From: Gammaproteobacteria bacterium
GTDB taxonomy: Bacteria > Pseudomonadota > Gammaproteobacteria > Pseudomonadales > Azotimanducaceae
NCBI GenBank assembly: GCA_009837185.1
Contig: VXUA01000041.1
Location: 43,374-107,373, forward strand
Direction of reading: 5' to 3'
DNA length: 64,000 bases
Both the position numbers and the translations under genes were made by a program. Positions 9,298-21,200 of this stretch are shown piece after piece; position 1 is the first letter of the stretch; each line of letters opens with the position of its first letter. The notes below the pieces were generated by a model. The model made no database searches. It was not told the DNA's origin and worked only from the letters and a program-made list of their open reading frames with translations.

Positions 9298-10107
9298 ATG
9301 AACACCAGACGTTTACCACTCTTGTGTTTTCTGTTTACAGCCTATTTGTCAGGACACTGCCTCGCGCAGGGAGAATCTGTAATTCTTGATACCATCGAAG
9401 GAAAAGGTGCTCCACCGAGCGGACAACTATTGGAGTACTTTGAAGGTGCTAAGGGGTATTTAGCTGAACCCGAAGGAGACGGTCCGTTCGGCGCGATAAT
9501 CTTGATTCACGAATGGAACGGTGTTGTCGAACGCATCAAACAAGTTGCGGATGCATTGGCTAAAGAAGGCTATATTGCTTTAGCAGCAGATCTTTATGAA
9601 GGTGAGACTGGGTCGAATCGAGACGAGAATATCGCACTCATGAGAAAAGCCCGTGGCGACGAAGAGAAGATCGTTTCGAACTTGAATGCGGCCGTGCAGT
9701 ATCTCAAAGATCGAGACGATTCTAACGGTACTGTTGCGACGATCGGTTGGTGTTTTGGCGGCGGTGTAGCCCTCACATTTGCAATGGGCGGCGAGCATCA
9801 TGAAGGTACAGCGATTTTTTACGGGTCCCTGATTGAAGATCCAGAGAAACTCTCGCACATCCACCACGAAATTCATGGTACGTTTGCAGGGCAGGATCGC
9901 GGTATTCCGGTTGAGAGTGTCGAAAAATTTACTGACGCGCTGCGGGAGGCAGGGATTCCAAACGACATTCACGTCTATGATCCGGTCGCACACGGATTTT
10001 GGCTATACGTCGAGCGCGACATGGAAACCAACAAAGAACCAGCAGAACATGCTTGGGGAAGACTAGAAAAGTTTTTCGAACGTGTACTGCAACCAAAGGA
10101 AGACTAA
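9298..10107 (+). CDS. Dienelactone hydrolase family protein, secreted
   Basis: A 269-residue alpha/beta hydrolase with a signal peptide (RLPLLCFLFTAYLSGHCLA). The DLH catalytic triad is visible: cysteine in GWCFGGG, aspartate in FAGQDRG and histidine in VAHGFWLY. Relatives include dienelactone hydrolase, though most exported members have unknown substrates. The ATG at 9298 is chosen because GGGAGG lies about ten bases upstream and the signal peptide starts there; the frame is open to 9202. It lies between ftsK and trxB, where E. coli carries lrp, so it appears to be a lineage-specific insertion. Confidence 0.8.
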   Translation: MNTRRLPLLCFLFTAYLSGHCLAQGESVILDTIEGKGAPPSGQLLEYFEGAKGYLAEPEGDGPFGAIILIHEWNGVVERIKQVADALAKEGYIALAADLYEGETGSNRDENIALMRKARGDEEKIVSNLNAAVQYLKDRDDSNGTVATIGWCFGGGVALTFAMGGEHHEGTAIFYGSLIEDPEKLSHIHHEIHGTFAGQDRGIPVESVEKFTDALREAGIPNDIHVYDPVAHGFWLYVERDMETNKEPAEHAWGRLEKFFERVLQPKED

Positions 10108-10192
10108 CGCTCACGCAGTCCATTGCCGAACGGAAATGGAACTCTTCGATCAACTTTCACTCTACAATATGCGGTTTTCTTGACGTCCTTGA

Positions 10193-11188
<996 letters not shown>

Positions 11189-11212
11189 CGAGGATGTTTG
11201 AGGTAGAGAAAC

Positions 11213-11944
11213 ATGGCTGCCCATATTCAGATTCTGTCTGCTAATGACACCTTCCACGTACCTCACCAAGGACCTGAAGCCGGACCAGTAGCACTGGGAG
11301 GTGAACTAAGCGCACGTTTGCTCATTGATGCCTACTCGAAGGGTATATTTCCTTGGTTTAGTAATGACAATATGCCAATATATTGGTGGTCTCCTTCGCC
11401 TCGCGCAATCCTTTACCCAGATTGCTTCCACGTTTCCAAGAGCTTGAAGAAATGGTTGCGACAACACCAATGTACGATTACGGTCGACCAAGACTTCGCG
11501 GAAGTTATCACTCGATGTGCAGAACCTAGACAGGGTTGTGAAGTTACTTGGATCACGCCCAAGATCGATCAAGCATATCGTACGCTGCACGATCAAGGCT
11601 TCGCACATTCCGTTGAAGTGCGGTATGAAAACCAGCTCATTGGCGGCATTTATGGTGTGGGTCTGGGTAAACACTTTTACGGCGAGTCGATGTTCTCTAG
11701 TAGAACTAACGGGTCCAAAATAGCGATGCTCGCTCTATGCCAAATTCTCCATCGCGAAGACTTTACGTTTCTCGACTGTCAGTTGATGACCAGACACCTT
11801 ACTTCTCTTGGTGCTATCGCACTACCGCGGCCAGATTTTTTGAATTACATCGAAGAAAACAAGAAACTACAAGAAAAACCAACGATATGGAATCAATCGG
11901 AGGTTTGGCGGTCTTACAACAGTCCCTGGGTCCTCAATCTCTAA
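11213..11944 (+). CDS. aat: Leucyl/phenylalanyl-tRNA-protein transferase
   Basis: A 243-residue enzyme of the N-end rule that adds Leu or Phe to N-terminal Lys or Arg, marking proteins for ClpS-ClpAP, whose genes lie nearby at 14104-16763. Family signatures include GGELSARLLIDAYSKGIFPW, WWSPSPRAILYP, and GGIYGVGLGKHFYGESMFS. The length is usual. ATG at 11213 follows GAGGTAGAGAAAC. It lies between trxB and infA, as in E. coli (where cydCD also intervene) and Pseudomonas. Confidence 0.95.
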   Translation: MAAHIQILSANDTFHVPHQGPEAGPVALGGELSARLLIDAYSKGIFPWFSNDNMPIYWWSPSPRAILYPDCFHVSKSLKKWLRQHQCTITVDQDFAEVITRCAEPRQGCEVTWITPKIDQAYRTLHDQGFAHSVEVRYENQLIGGIYGVGLGKHFYGESMFSSRTNGSKIAMLALCQILHREDFTFLDCQLMTRHLTSLGAIALPRPDFLNYIEENKKLQEKPTIWNQSEVWRSYNSPWVLNL

Positions 11945-11994
11945 AATGACTGCAACTTTTCTAAGTTCAACCATAAATAATCGTTGGAGCTTTA

Positions 11995-12213
11995 GTGCCT
12001 AAAGAAGAACAGATTGAAATGGAAGGCGTAGTAACCAATACGCTTCCCAATACTACGTTCAAAGTCAAGCTGGACAATGGCTACGAAATCACCGCGCACA
12101 TATCAGGCAAAATGCGGAAGAACTACATTCGAATTTCTACTGGCGACCGAGTAAAGGTCGAATTGACCCCCTACGACTTGACGAAAGGACGGATCACGTA
12201 CCGCGAACGTTAA
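11995..12213 (+). CDS. infA: Translation initiation factor IF-1
   Basis: A 72-residue S1/OB-fold protein that binds the ribosomal A site during initiation. The sequence [20 protein letters not shown] and the end of the protein (KGRITYRER) are nearly invariant in proteobacteria. It starts at GTG 11995. It follows aat as in Pseudomonas and Escherichia. The segment after it breaks the usual infA-clpA neighbourhood with decayed DNA. Confidence 0.97.
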   Translation: MPKEEQIEMEGVVTNTLPNTTFKVKLDNGYEITAHISGKMRKNYIRISTGDRVKVELTPYDLTKGRITYRER

Positions 12214-12354
12214 ACTGACCGCCGTCTTTCGTTACACATTTTTGTACCCAATGAAATACTCGTCTGTAGGTCATGTCCATGGTCAAGAGCTGCTTGCTGA
12301 AACGACCTAACCAACTCGCAATCGATAGCGTTGTCGCCTGACCAGAAGAAGCGT

Positions 12355-12722
12355 ATGTTTCGTAAATTCGTAATTACAACCTTTATCGGCATGATGTTTT
12401 AAGTGCCTGTGTTGGCAACAGCAGTCTTAAGCATAGGCGGTTCTATAGTGATGATACCTCATACTTTGGACTAAATTTCTACAACTTCACGGAGAACGGG
12501 TTGTTTCTAAAGACAGACTACTATACAAGCCCGTCAAATGATTGGGATGCGAAATTTGCCTCTCTGGAAATCGGCTACACTGGCAGTCGGAACAAACTAC
12601 CAACTACGTTGTTTGTAGGACTTACCGATTACAGATTTAAGCCTGACCAGAACGAGGCCCCTGATATCGTTCCTCGAATAGGCTGTTGGTTTGGGACTAA
12701 TATATTTGTTTACTTCCTGTAG
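12355..12722 (+). pseudogene. Decayed gene for a secreted or outer-membrane protein
   Basis: ATG at 12355 begins a signal-peptide-like segment (MFRKFVITTFIGMMF), then a TAA, then VPVLATAVLSIGG in the same frame. The reading must then shift near 12441 to continue as FYSDDTSYFGLNFYNFTENG and on to a stop at 12722. The second part is rich in aromatic strand-like sequence, so an exported beta-rich protein is likely, but the family is not recognised. An in-frame stop plus a frameshift mark it as broken. It lies beside transposase debris. Confidence 0.4.
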
Positions 12723-12827
12723 TACTTAGAAATTCTTCAGTTTAAATTACGACAAATTTAAAGTTTATGCTCATAACTTACTGGCACTATTGACTTTGTC
12801 ATCGTTTTGTGGTATATTAATAGTATC

Positions 12828-13369
12828 ATGACAAAACGAAGAAAACCAAGAGGACTAGGCAAGTACAACCGAATGCGCATAACCGTCAAGCAGTTGTTCG
12901 GTATCGTGCCGAACGAGGAAATTGCGGAAGACTGGGTTGAGAAAATGATGTGGGGAGCGGACCACGAAAAGCTACATTGTGGACATTGTGGCGCAATGGA
13001 TACAGTTCAGTCAAAATCCGGTCGTCCTATGGAGTATCGTTGTCGGACGTGCTAGAAATATTTTAATATCAGAACGGGCACGATGCGGCAAGGTACGTAC
13101 ATTCCGTTGGACACGTGGATTAATGCGATTTATCTTATGGTTACGAATATTAAAGGTATTAGTAGTTATCGAGTTCGACGCGAGTTAGACGTTACCCAAA
13201 AAACCACGTGGTATCTAAATCACAGAATCCGCCAAGCTATGAATGTTGTGACTCAATGGTCGGAACTGAGAAAATGTGTACCGTTCAGATGGACGAAATG
13301 TGTGTCGGAGGCTCGGAACGCAACCGTCATCGTTCCAAGAAACTTCGTTTAGGACGCGGACCAGTTGGT
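12828..13369 (+). pseudogene. IS1595-family transposase remnant
   Basis: The frame from ATG 12828 has the IS1595 N-terminal zinc ribbon (CGHCG, later CRTC) followed at 13053-13055 by an in-frame TAG. The same frame continues with GTMRQGTYIPLDTWINAIYL and KGISSYRVRRELDVTQKT, hallmark segments of IS1595 transposases. A frameshift between about 13250 and 13275 moves the reading to MDEMCVGGSERNRHRSKK, the start of the DDE catalytic domain (first Asp in DE-CVGG). The sequence then breaks off near 13369 after KLRLGRGPVG. No functional transposase can be made. Confidence 0.75.
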
Positions 13370-13610
13370 ACGTTTGCGACGTTGGAGACCGAGCTGATCG
13401 ATCGACAACCGCGACGCCGTTTTCGCACTCGCGCGGAGGCGAACCGAGAAGTCTTTAGCTATTTGGAAGGCTTCTACAATCTACGTCGAATTTATTCGGC
13501 ACTGAATTATCGATCTCCAGTAGCGTATGAACGGAGATATGCTCAAGAACACGGTTCTACAGCAAATCCCAAAATGAACTGTCCATCAAACTGAGGCAAC
13601 TTCAAAGGTG
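13370..13610 (+). mobile_element. IS3-family transposase C-terminal remnant with candidate right end
   Basis: Directly in frame with the IS1595 fragment, the sequence becomes TFATLETELIDRQPRRRF, then SYLEGFYNLRRIYSALNYRS, ending at 13594. This is the C-terminal end of an IS3-family OrfB, with the conserved glutamate (LETEL) and YNxxRxHSALxYxSP-like motif, with Y for H. The stop is followed within a few bases by a possible IS3 right terminal segment, CTGTCCATCAAACTGAGGC, near 13578. The upstream three quarters of the element is missing. The joint with the other transposase looks like a recombination or nested-insertion scar. Confidence 0.65.
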
Positions 13611-13689
13611 GACTGTACAAATTCGACGCGCTAACTCAGATTGGGGGACACCTCACTATGAAAGGAAGCTACGAGCTGCTTAGCAAAAA

Positions 13690-14049
13690 TTAACCCAAGA
13701 GAAAATCGGGAACAACAAACAAAAAGCCGATGATTGCGAAGGCAGTACCCCAATTTTTTACTTCCCAACAGCGGTACAGCCACTTCGGTGGTTGACTGTC
13801 TTCTGAAGCAGTCATAGCGCTTCGAACTTTGTCAGCCTTCCAAAACAACAACGTTGCAACACCGACAGATACCCAGAAAACGAGAACTCTATACCTATGG
13901 GAAAGACCAACCAATTCCGAATCCCATGCCGTACAAGCCATGAAAATAATCGATCCTATGAGCACAAAGTGAGCCGTAAAGTCGTACCAATTTTGATAAG
14001 ACACGTTTTCACGACAGAGAGTCCAAAATTTCTTAAGAGATTCAATCAC
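13690..14049 (-). CDS. Small predicted membrane protein, unknown function
   Basis: A 119-residue protein with about three membrane helices: FTAHFVLIGSIIFMACTAW, VLVFWVSVGVATLLFW and NWGTAFAIIGFLFVVPDFLL. No family is recognised. It starts at GTG 14049, 51 bases after the clpA stop on the same strand, so it may be read through from clpA. Codon use looks ordinary. The membrane prediction is by eye. Confidence 0.5.
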   Translation of the reverse strand: MIESLKKFWTLCRENVSYQNWYDFTAHFVLIGSIIFMACTAWDSELVGLSHRYRVLVFWVSVGVATLLFWKADKVRSAMTASEDSQPPKWLYRCWEVKNWGTAFAIIGFLFVVPDFLLG

Positions 14050-14103
14050 ATTCTGACCTACTTGTAATCAAAGATTAAACTGCCGTTTCTAAGTCTGTTC
14101 AGT

Positions 14104-16428
14104 TCAATCAACAGTCTCTTTTTCGTTTGTGTCTTCTTCGTTTTTCTTATGGCTAATCTGCTGAGCCTCAGACGTTTTCGGAATAGCATTAATCTTGATG
14201 CCATCTTCATCGACGGACACTTCTGCTATTCCACCTGCTTCTGCGAGGGTACCAAACAGAATCATCTCTGCTAAGGGACGCTTAATCTCGTCTTGAATCA
14301 ACCTTTGCATCGGCCTAGCTCCCATTTTGTCGTCGTACCCTTCTACCGCGATCCAATGGCGAGCACTCTCGTCTACCTGTAGTTCTACTTTCTTCGAATC
14401 TAACTGCGCTTGTAACTCCGTGAGGAATTTGTCGACAACCGAATGAATGATTTCCATGCCAAGCGCATTAAATCGAATGATCGCGTCGAGTCGATTTCGA
14501 AATTCAGGTGAAAAGTACTTCTTGAGAGTTTCCATGACATCAGCAGAATGGTCTTGTTCTTCAAAACCAATCGATACCCTCGAAGCCTCTCGCGCGCCAG
14601 CATTAGTAGTCATGATGAGTACTGCGTTGCGGAAATCCGCCTTTCGTCCATTGTTGTCCGTGAGCGTCCCATGATCCATGATCTGCAGCAAGAGATTAAA
14701 GACTTCTGGGTGAGCCTTTTCAATTTCATCAAGCAGGATCACGCTATGTGGGTGTTTAGTAACTGCGTCAGTAAGTTGGCCACCTTGATCGAAACCCACA
14801 TAACCAGGTGGAGCTCCTATTAATCGTGAAACGTTGTGGCGCTCCATGTATTCGGACATGTCAAAGCGCAGCAGTTCGACGCCCATGATGAGCGCAAGTT
14901 GACGGCAAACTTCCGTTTTTCCTACACCAGTCGGACCGGTGAAGAGGAAAGACCCAATGGGTTTCTGTTCCGCTTTTAGACCTGCGCGAGACAATCGAAT
15001 CGCAGAAGTGAGCGTATCAATAGCTTCTTCTTGACCGAATACAGTAAGTTTCAGTCGGTGATCAAGGGTTCGGAGTGCTTCTTTGTCTGATACTGTGACT
15101 TGCGAAGAAGGTATGCGCGCGATGTTCGCAACCACGCGTTCGACGTCCGGTGCGCCGATGGTTTTCTTACGCTTCTTTTCAGCTACCAACTGTTGGGCAG
15201 CGCCAGCTTCATCAATTACATCGATGGCCTTATCGGGCATAAACCGATCAGTGATGTAGCGCGCGGACAACTCTGCGGCAGTCCTCAACGCACGATCGGT
15301 GAAACGCAACTGATAGTGGTCTTCATATCGCAATTTCAATCCTTTGAGAATCTTGTAGGTGTCTTCTACAGAAGGTTCCGGGATATCGATCTTTTGGAAT
15401 CGTCGCGATAGCGCTCGATCCTTATCAAAGACTCCGCGATACTCAGCGAATGTAGTCGAACCGATACATCTGATCTCTCCTGATGCTAACATCGGTTTGA
15501 GCAAGTTTGATGCATCCATGACTCCGCCCGATGCTGCGCCCGCGCCGATAATCATGTGAATTTCGTCGATAAAGAGAATGGAATGAGGTTTGCCGGAGAG
15601 TTCTTTCAACAGGGCTTTGAACCGCTTTTCAAAGTCGCCTCGATACTTCGTACCGGCAAGTAGCGTACCGAGGTCAAGCGTGTAGACGCTACACTCTTTC
15701 ACGACATCTGGTACCTCACCGTCTACGATCTTCTTCGCCAATCCTTCAGCAATTGCAGTCTTGCCGACTCCTGACTCACCCACTAACAATGGATTGTTTT
15801 TGCGGCGGCGACACAGAATTTGGATCGTTCTTTGGAGTTCTTGCTCGCGTCCAATTAGAGGATCGACCAGACCCGCTCTCGCGGCATCGTTGAGGTTTGT
15901 CGTGAAAGATCCAAGCGCGCTAGGTTTTTCTCGAGGCTTACGTTCTTCGCCCAGTGTTGGGTCACCAGTCTCCTCGATCTCCTTTTCCGGCGAGGTTTTT
16001 GAAATTCCATGTGCAATGTATTGGACCACGTCGACGCGTTTGACTTCCTGCTTGGACAAGAAGTACACGGCTTGAGACTCCGTCTCATTGAAAAGCGCAA
16101 CCAACACGTCGCGTGCGCGTACGTCCGCTTTCGTTGGCGTACTCTGAGCATGAAACACCGCGCGGGAAATCACGCGTGAAAACGCCCCGGACTGTTCTAC
16201 TTTGCGTTTAAATCCAGCGGGTACCACTGGCATGAACTTCTCTAGATATTTCTCCAAATCGCCTCGCAGCAGTTCCGTATTGATGGCGACGTTTTCTAAG
16301 ACTTCACGAGCATCAGGGTTGTCCAAAAGAGCTAAGAGCAAGTGTTCCACGGTAACAAACTCATGACGGCCCACTCTTGCACGGTCAAATGCTTGATCCA
16401 AAGTAAGCAGTAAATCTGGGGTGAACAT
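14104..16428 (-). CDS. clpA: ATP-dependent Clp protease ATP-binding subunit ClpA
   Basis: A 774-residue AAA+ unfoldase that feeds ClpP. The N-terminal repeat domain (about residues 1-145) binds ClpS. D1 has Walker A GESGVGKTAIAEGLA and Walker B SILFIDEIHM; D2 has GPTGVGKTEVC and VILLDEIEKAHPEVFN. The ClpP-docking loop should lie in D2, near residue 610. The C-terminal tail is unusually acidic and lysine-rich (HKKNEEDTNEKETVD). clpS starts five bases upstream on the same strand. Together with aat it forms the N-degron pathway. Confidence 0.96.
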   Translation of the reverse strand: MFTPDLLLTLDQAFDRARVGRHEFVTVEHLLLALLDNPDAREVLENVAINTELLRGDLEKYLEKFMPVVPAGFKRKVEQSGAFSRVISRAVFHAQSTPTKADVRARDVLVALFNETESQAVYFLSKQEVKRVDVVQYIAHGISKTSPEKEIEETGDPTLGEERKPREKPSALGSFTTNLNDAARAGLVDPLIGREQELQRTIQILCRRRKNNPLLVGESGVGKTAIAEGLAKKIVDGEVPDVVKECSVYTLDLGTLLAGTKYRGDFEKRFKALLKELSGKPHSILFIDEIHMIIGAGAASGGVMDASNLLKPMLASGEIRCIGSTTFAEYRGVFDKDRALSRRFQKIDIPEPSVEDTYKILKGLKLRYEDHYQLRFTDRALRTAAELSARYITDRFMPDKAIDVIDEAGAAQQLVAEKKRKKTIGAPDVERVVANIARIPSSQVTVSDKEALRTLDHRLKLTVFGQEEAIDTLTSAIRLSRAGLKAEQKPIGSFLFTGPTGVGKTEVCRQLALIMGVELLRFDMSEYMERHNVSRLIGAPPGYVGFDQGGQLTDAVTKHPHSVILLDEIEKAHPEVFNLLLQIMDHGTLTDNNGRKADFRNAVLIMTTNAGAREASRVSIGFEEQDHSADVMETLKKYFSPEFRNRLDAIIRFNALGMEIIHSVVDKFLTELQAQLDSKKVELQVDESARHWIAVEGYDDKMGARPMQRLIQDEIKRPLAEMILFGTLAEAGGIAEVSVDEDGIKINAIPKTSEAQQISHKKNEEDTNEKETVD

Positions 16429-16433
16429 GATCT

Positions 16434-16763
16434 TTACTCCGTTTTCTCTACTGTGGTAAGAAGAGGATGTCCGTTTTGCCGTGCGTAAGAGTTTACTTGT
16501 TCGCTCTTAGTTTCCGCGATATCCTTTGGGTACATTCCTACGACGCCCTTCCCCATGGTGTGCACCGTCATCATAATGCGATAAGCCTTGTCGAAATCCA
16601 TCCCGAAAAAAGTCTCCAAAACATGAACCACAAACTCCATCGGAGTATAGTCGTCGTTCATAATTACAACGCGATATAGCGGTGGTGGTTTAACTTGCTC
16701 TTCAAGTTCTTCAACAGCAAGATCCTCTTGATGATCGGGTTCGCTGAAAGTGGAATCGTTCAA
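16434..16763 (-). CDS. clpS: ATP-dependent Clp protease adaptor ClpS
   Basis: A 109-residue adaptor that binds N-terminal Leu, Phe, Tyr and Trp and delivers substrates to ClpAP. Conserved features are [20 protein letters not shown], containing the N-degron pocket DD and ME residues, and [19 protein letters not shown]. Translation begins at TTG 16763; no better codon is available before the core fold. The first 34 residues are acidic and probably disordered, as in E. coli. It lies upstream of clpA and downstream of icd. Confidence 0.95.
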   Translation of the reverse strand: MNDSTFSEPDHQEDLAVEELEEQVKPPPLYRVVIMNDDYTPMEFVVHVLETFFGMDFDKAYRIMMTVHTMGKGVVGMYPKDIAETKSEQVNSYARQNGHPLLTTVEKTE

Positions 16764-16858
16764 ACTAAAGTAATCGATTCGGCGTCCGATGAAGAATTGA
16801 GCAAATTAGTTACCTGACGTAAATGTTACACGACTTTAAGTCGCTGTCGAGCAGACAC

Positions 16859-18115
16859 TCACATCTGAGATATGATCGCATCGCCAAATTCTGAGCACTT
16901 CAGCAGCGTCGCGCCATCCATCAACCGTTCAAAATCATAAGTGACCGTACGATTTGCAATTGCACCTTCAATACCATTAATAATGCAATCTGCAGCTTCC
17001 TTCCAACCAAGATGTCGGAGCATCATTTCGGCCGACAATATGAGTGAACCTGGATTCACTTTGTCCTGACCGGCGTATTTCGGAGCTGTTCCGTGAGTCG
17101 CTTCAAAAACTGCGATACCGTCTCCAATGTTTGCTCCTGGTGCTATACCTATTCCCCCCACCTGAGCGGCTAAAGCATCAGACAAGAAGTCACCATTGAG
17201 ATTCATAGTGGCAATCACATCATACTCGCTAGGTCGGAGAAGAATCTGCTGCAGCATTGAATCGGTAATGACGTCTTTGATCACGATTTCTTTGCCAGTA
17301 TTGGGATTGGTCAATACGTGCCAAGGTCCTCCACCTAGGGGTGTCGCACCAAACTCTCTCGCAACCAAACGATACCCCCAGTCTTTGAACGCTCCCTCAG
17401 TGTATTTCATGATGTTGCCCTTGTGGACAAATGTAACGGAACTGCGGTCGTTAGCAATCGCATACTGCATCGCTTGACGAACCAATCGCTCCGTACCTGC
17501 TATTGATATAGGTTTGATTCCGATACCACAGTGGTCTGGAAACCTAATCTTCGACACTTTCAAATCGGTCTGCAAAAAACTCAATAGTTTCTTTGCTTCA
17601 GTAGAGTCAGCTTCCCATTCGACGCCACTGTAAATGTCTTCCGTATTTTCCCGGAAAATAACCATGTTTGTTTTCTCTGGGGCTACTACCGGACTAGGTA
17701 CACCAGGGAACCAACGGATGGGGCGCAGACACACATACAGGTCGAGAATTTGACGAATTGCGACGTTTAATGAGCGAATTCCACCGCCCACGGGCGTGGT
17801 CATAGGACCCTTGATACTGACTTTGAATTCGCGGATTGCGTCAATTGTTTCGTCCGGAAGCCATTCGTTGTCTCCATAGACTCTTAACGACTTTTCTCCC
17901 GCGAACACTTCCATCCATTGAATCTGTCGACTATCCCCATAGGCCTCTTCGACGGCTACATCAACTACCTTCTGCATCACCGGGGTTATGTCGATACCGA
18001 TACCGTCTCCTTCAATGAAGGGGATGATAGGCTTCTCTGGAACTTCCAAAGTGCCGTTAGTTCCCACTCGAATAAGGTCACCTTGGTTTGGGATCTGAAT
18101 TTTTTGGTACGTCAA
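16859..18115 (-). CDS. icd: NADP-dependent isocitrate dehydrogenase
   Basis: A 418-residue TCA-cycle enzyme converting isocitrate to 2-oxoglutarate and CO2. The substrate loop [13 protein letters not shown] contains the serine that AceK phosphorylates in E. coli; later motifs are [18 protein letters not shown], and [19 protein letters not shown] near the NADP site. The length matches the E. coli enzyme (416). TTG at 18115 follows GGAAAGAGAG, a reasonable ribosome site. icd next to clpS-clpA matches the Pseudomonas arrangement, though cspD is absent. Confidence 0.96.
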   Translation of the reverse strand: MTYQKIQIPNQGDLIRVGTNGTLEVPEKPIIPFIEGDGIGIDITPVMQKVVDVAVEEAYGDSRQIQWMEVFAGEKSLRVYGDNEWLPDETIDAIREFKVSIKGPMTTPVGGGIRSLNVAIRQILDLYVCLRPIRWFPGVPSPVVAPEKTNMVIFRENTEDIYSGVEWEADSTEAKKLLSFLQTDLKVSKIRFPDHCGIGIKPISIAGTERLVRQAMQYAIANDRSSVTFVHKGNIMKYTEGAFKDWGYRLVAREFGATPLGGGPWHVLTNPNTGKEIVIKDVITDSMLQQILLRPSEYDVIATMNLNGDFLSDALAAQVGGIGIAPGANIGDGIAVFEATHGTAPKYAGQDKVNPGSLILSAEMMLRHLGWKEAADCIINGIEGAIANRTVTYDFERLMDGATLLKCSEFGDAIISQM

Positions 18116-18242
18116 CTCTCTTTCCTATGTTTTGAGGGTGCGGATTATAGGAAGTAATTTTTAGTGATCTGTTATTGTTGATTTGCTAGCCAACTCGATT
18201 ACTGAAACCTAACCCAACATTGGTCAGTAGAACGAAAAGAAC

Positions 18243-18283
18243 GATCACAGACGTCTAATACCACGTCTAGTAGTGATCTTTTT
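18243..18283 (-). terminator. Long hairpin downstream of the restriction-methylase gene
   Basis: GATCACAGACGT at 18243-18254 pairs with ACGTCT (18263-18268) and GTGATC (18273-18278), with a four-base bulge and an eight-base loop. It lies just after the stop of the reverse-strand gene ending at 18293. A run of five T follows on the forward strand and a weaker T-rich tract on the reverse strand. It is likely a terminator for the reverse-strand gene, possibly bidirectional. Confidence 0.4.
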
Positions 18284-18292
18284 CACTGCGGA

Positions 18293-21200
18293 CTACCCAT
18301 GCGTTGTTATTTCCGCGTCGGGTTGGCCTGCTGCGAGTGCGTTCAACCAATAATGCCTCAGAGTCTTGGATTGTAAGTCACCAAATCGAGCCAATTCAGC
18401 CTCTTCCTCCACTCGAAAAAACGCGTGAATGTGGTCAATATTTGCAGGGTCGGTGATACCATACAGGTGAAAGTAAACAGCGTCTAACTTTGCCCGTAAC
18501 ATCCGACGCCGTACTGGATTCCAAGAAAACGGTGGGTAAACTTGGTTGTCTTTGTCTACGTAATTTAAAGCCGCGGCAAACGCGCCGAGTGCGTGTGATG
18601 TGTAAATGAGTTCGAGTACTATGTCGCGCACAACTTCGCCCGCACTTTTAGAGCCGAATTTGATCGTGTTATAGCGCTCAATGGGTACACATGGAAGCTG
18701 TTCCAAAATAAACCAATTCATATGGTTTCCATGTAGTTTACAACGTGCGACGAAGTCAAATATCAGTGAACCAAAATTCCCGGTCAAAAAAGTACAAACA
18801 GTTGCATAGTCGTCTAGCGATTCGTACTCTGACAATAACAAGCATAACGTATTGCTAGCGGCTACGTATGGTACTACTGTAGATATCATTGTTCGTCTAT
18901 CAGTCGTATTGGTAATGTCGCGAAACCCCAAAAAGAACGGTGTTTTCATATAAACGTGTAGGTCCGCTTCGGAGCGATGGACGTTCTCCCGAACCACTCG
19001 TTGAGCTACTGCTCTTATCCGATTGTTTACCTCATTTTCACTCACCCAAAATTGCGGCGTTGCACAACGACTTGGATCTTGATGAGCTTCGTCGCTAAGG
19101 TAGGCTGGGCTTGCACGTTTTAGCGGTGCAGAAGGATTAAACTTTACGTCTGCTGAACGATGATCGAATTGCCAAATCATTTTGCCCTCATAGAGGGGCA
19201 GCCATCGACCATTCGCACCTTCGTAGACGTTGTGTTCAAGTTCCCATATTTGTTCTTCCTCCAATAGTTGATTGTGTGTGCGCATCTTACCCGACTTCCG
19301 GTCGTTAGTCATATCGAACATCCTGCAAAACCTAACACTAAAGAGCGGAGATTCTTGATCGTGCCGTCGCATGATTGGTGAAGTATCATAAATTTTGCTC
19401 AATATATCTCTGTCTTCTCTAGTATGTAATATTGGCAAGGTGCCAGTATTTGGATTGACTTTATCAAAAAACGAAGTTGACACATTGAAACACACATTCT
19501 CATTTTCAACGTTCTTTACATCGTCCACGAAACAACCATAGTGCGTCTGATCTCCATTCGGTTCAGCGCTGGCAACAAAAACACAGAACTTCAGTTGGGC
19601 ATGAACGTCAGGAAAATGCCGTCCGGCGGCGACTCGTCGATTTTCAAAGTGGTAAAAATTACGTAAGCGTCCTTGACGAGTTACACGTTGAAAAAAGGGT
19701 GCACTGAAACGATCAGCAGCAATTCCAGCCATCAAAACTAGTCCTGTGTTTCCTTGCCTGTTCAACAGTGTAAGGGCTCTCTCAGCAAATAAACCATAAA
19801 TGTTGATGTCACCTAACGAAAACCAAGGATAGTGCCCACTTTGTCTAACCATCGCCATGGTGTGTTCAGCTTTAGTCTTAGTTTCGTAAAACTCTTGAAT
19901 GAGCGGGTCACCCGATCTCAAAAGATTGTGAAATTCCTTGTCTCTTTCATCTTGTGTCATATTTTTTGCTAACGCAGGTTTGCGGTACGCAATCCATTCC
20001 GCTTCTTCAAACTTGATACGTTCCCACGGTGGATTACCCACGATTGCGTCGAATCCGTTACGCTCGTGGTTCCACACACCCGGAAACGCTGCCTCCCAAT
20101 GTAAAAAGCAATTTTCTATTGCTATTGATTGAGCTTGGTTCCAAAGATGCAGGAAATGCGGATCGTCTGGAATTTCATTTAGTGGATCTCCATACTGTCC
20201 TTCACACCAAGCAGCAACCTGTGCATCGTAGTCCTCCTGTTCTTTTTTGAAGGCTAATTTATCTGTATGTTTTGAAAGCCAGGGTAAGTCCAAGTCGTGT
20301 ACGTTTTTGTGCTTTGTCGGACGAAGCCAAGCTAAACCTAGATGCACGTCTAAGAAATTCTTTACAAGTGATACGGAGTCATTAAGTTGTTGATACAATC
20401 CTTCCGATTGACGGACTTCATCGAGATTGGTATCAGGCAATTCTTCAATTTCCTGCATATTCACGGCGGTAGCACGGAGAACTTTACTCAGATTCAGTTG
20501 AAATAAATCGTCCTCGAATTGTGCTGTAACTTCACCAATCCAACTACCAAATATTGAATTGCCACAGCGTAAGTGATGGTTAAGAAAACTTAATGGAGCT
20601 CCAACTGTGAATGTGTGCAACCACAATGAAAGTTTGGCGAGTTCGACTGCCATGGGATTGAGATCTACACCATAGATACACTTCTTCAGCACAAGCCGTT
20701 TCACAATCTGTCGGTCGTCGAGCTGTTCTTCAACTATTTCCCATCCTTCCGCTTGTGCACCTTCGAGAATTCGTTCACGAATTTCTGTTATTCGTTTAAA
20801 CACTGGAGACACGTAGCCAGGAATCTCGGCAGTACAGTGTGCAAGGGCTTCAAGTAATCGATCACTAAGCCAATCAACAGCGTCTACCAAAAAATGAGCA
20901 GAACCCATTGCAGGATCGCAAATACGAAGGTCTAGTATGCACTGTGCAGGATCGATTTCCTTCTTTATCTCTGTACCCTCTCCCAATTCAACTTTATTGA
21001 GCTGGGAGTCAAAATTTTTATAAATTTCCTCGACTAATGGTCCGAGTGCTTTTTCGATCGTAAGACGCACGATATAGTCAGGCGTGTAATAGCTACCTGT
21101 TTCCTTTCGAGAACTCGGATCAGATACTACTACTAACTTCCCATCATCTAAGACTATGCGACGGGCTAAAAGACGTTCGTATATTGCACCCAAATGTTGC

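Noticed and set aside
13203..13212. ACCACGTGGT palindrome as a second parS
   Set aside because: Only the inner ten bases match; the outer TGTT/AACA arms are missing, and it lies in a transposase remnant.
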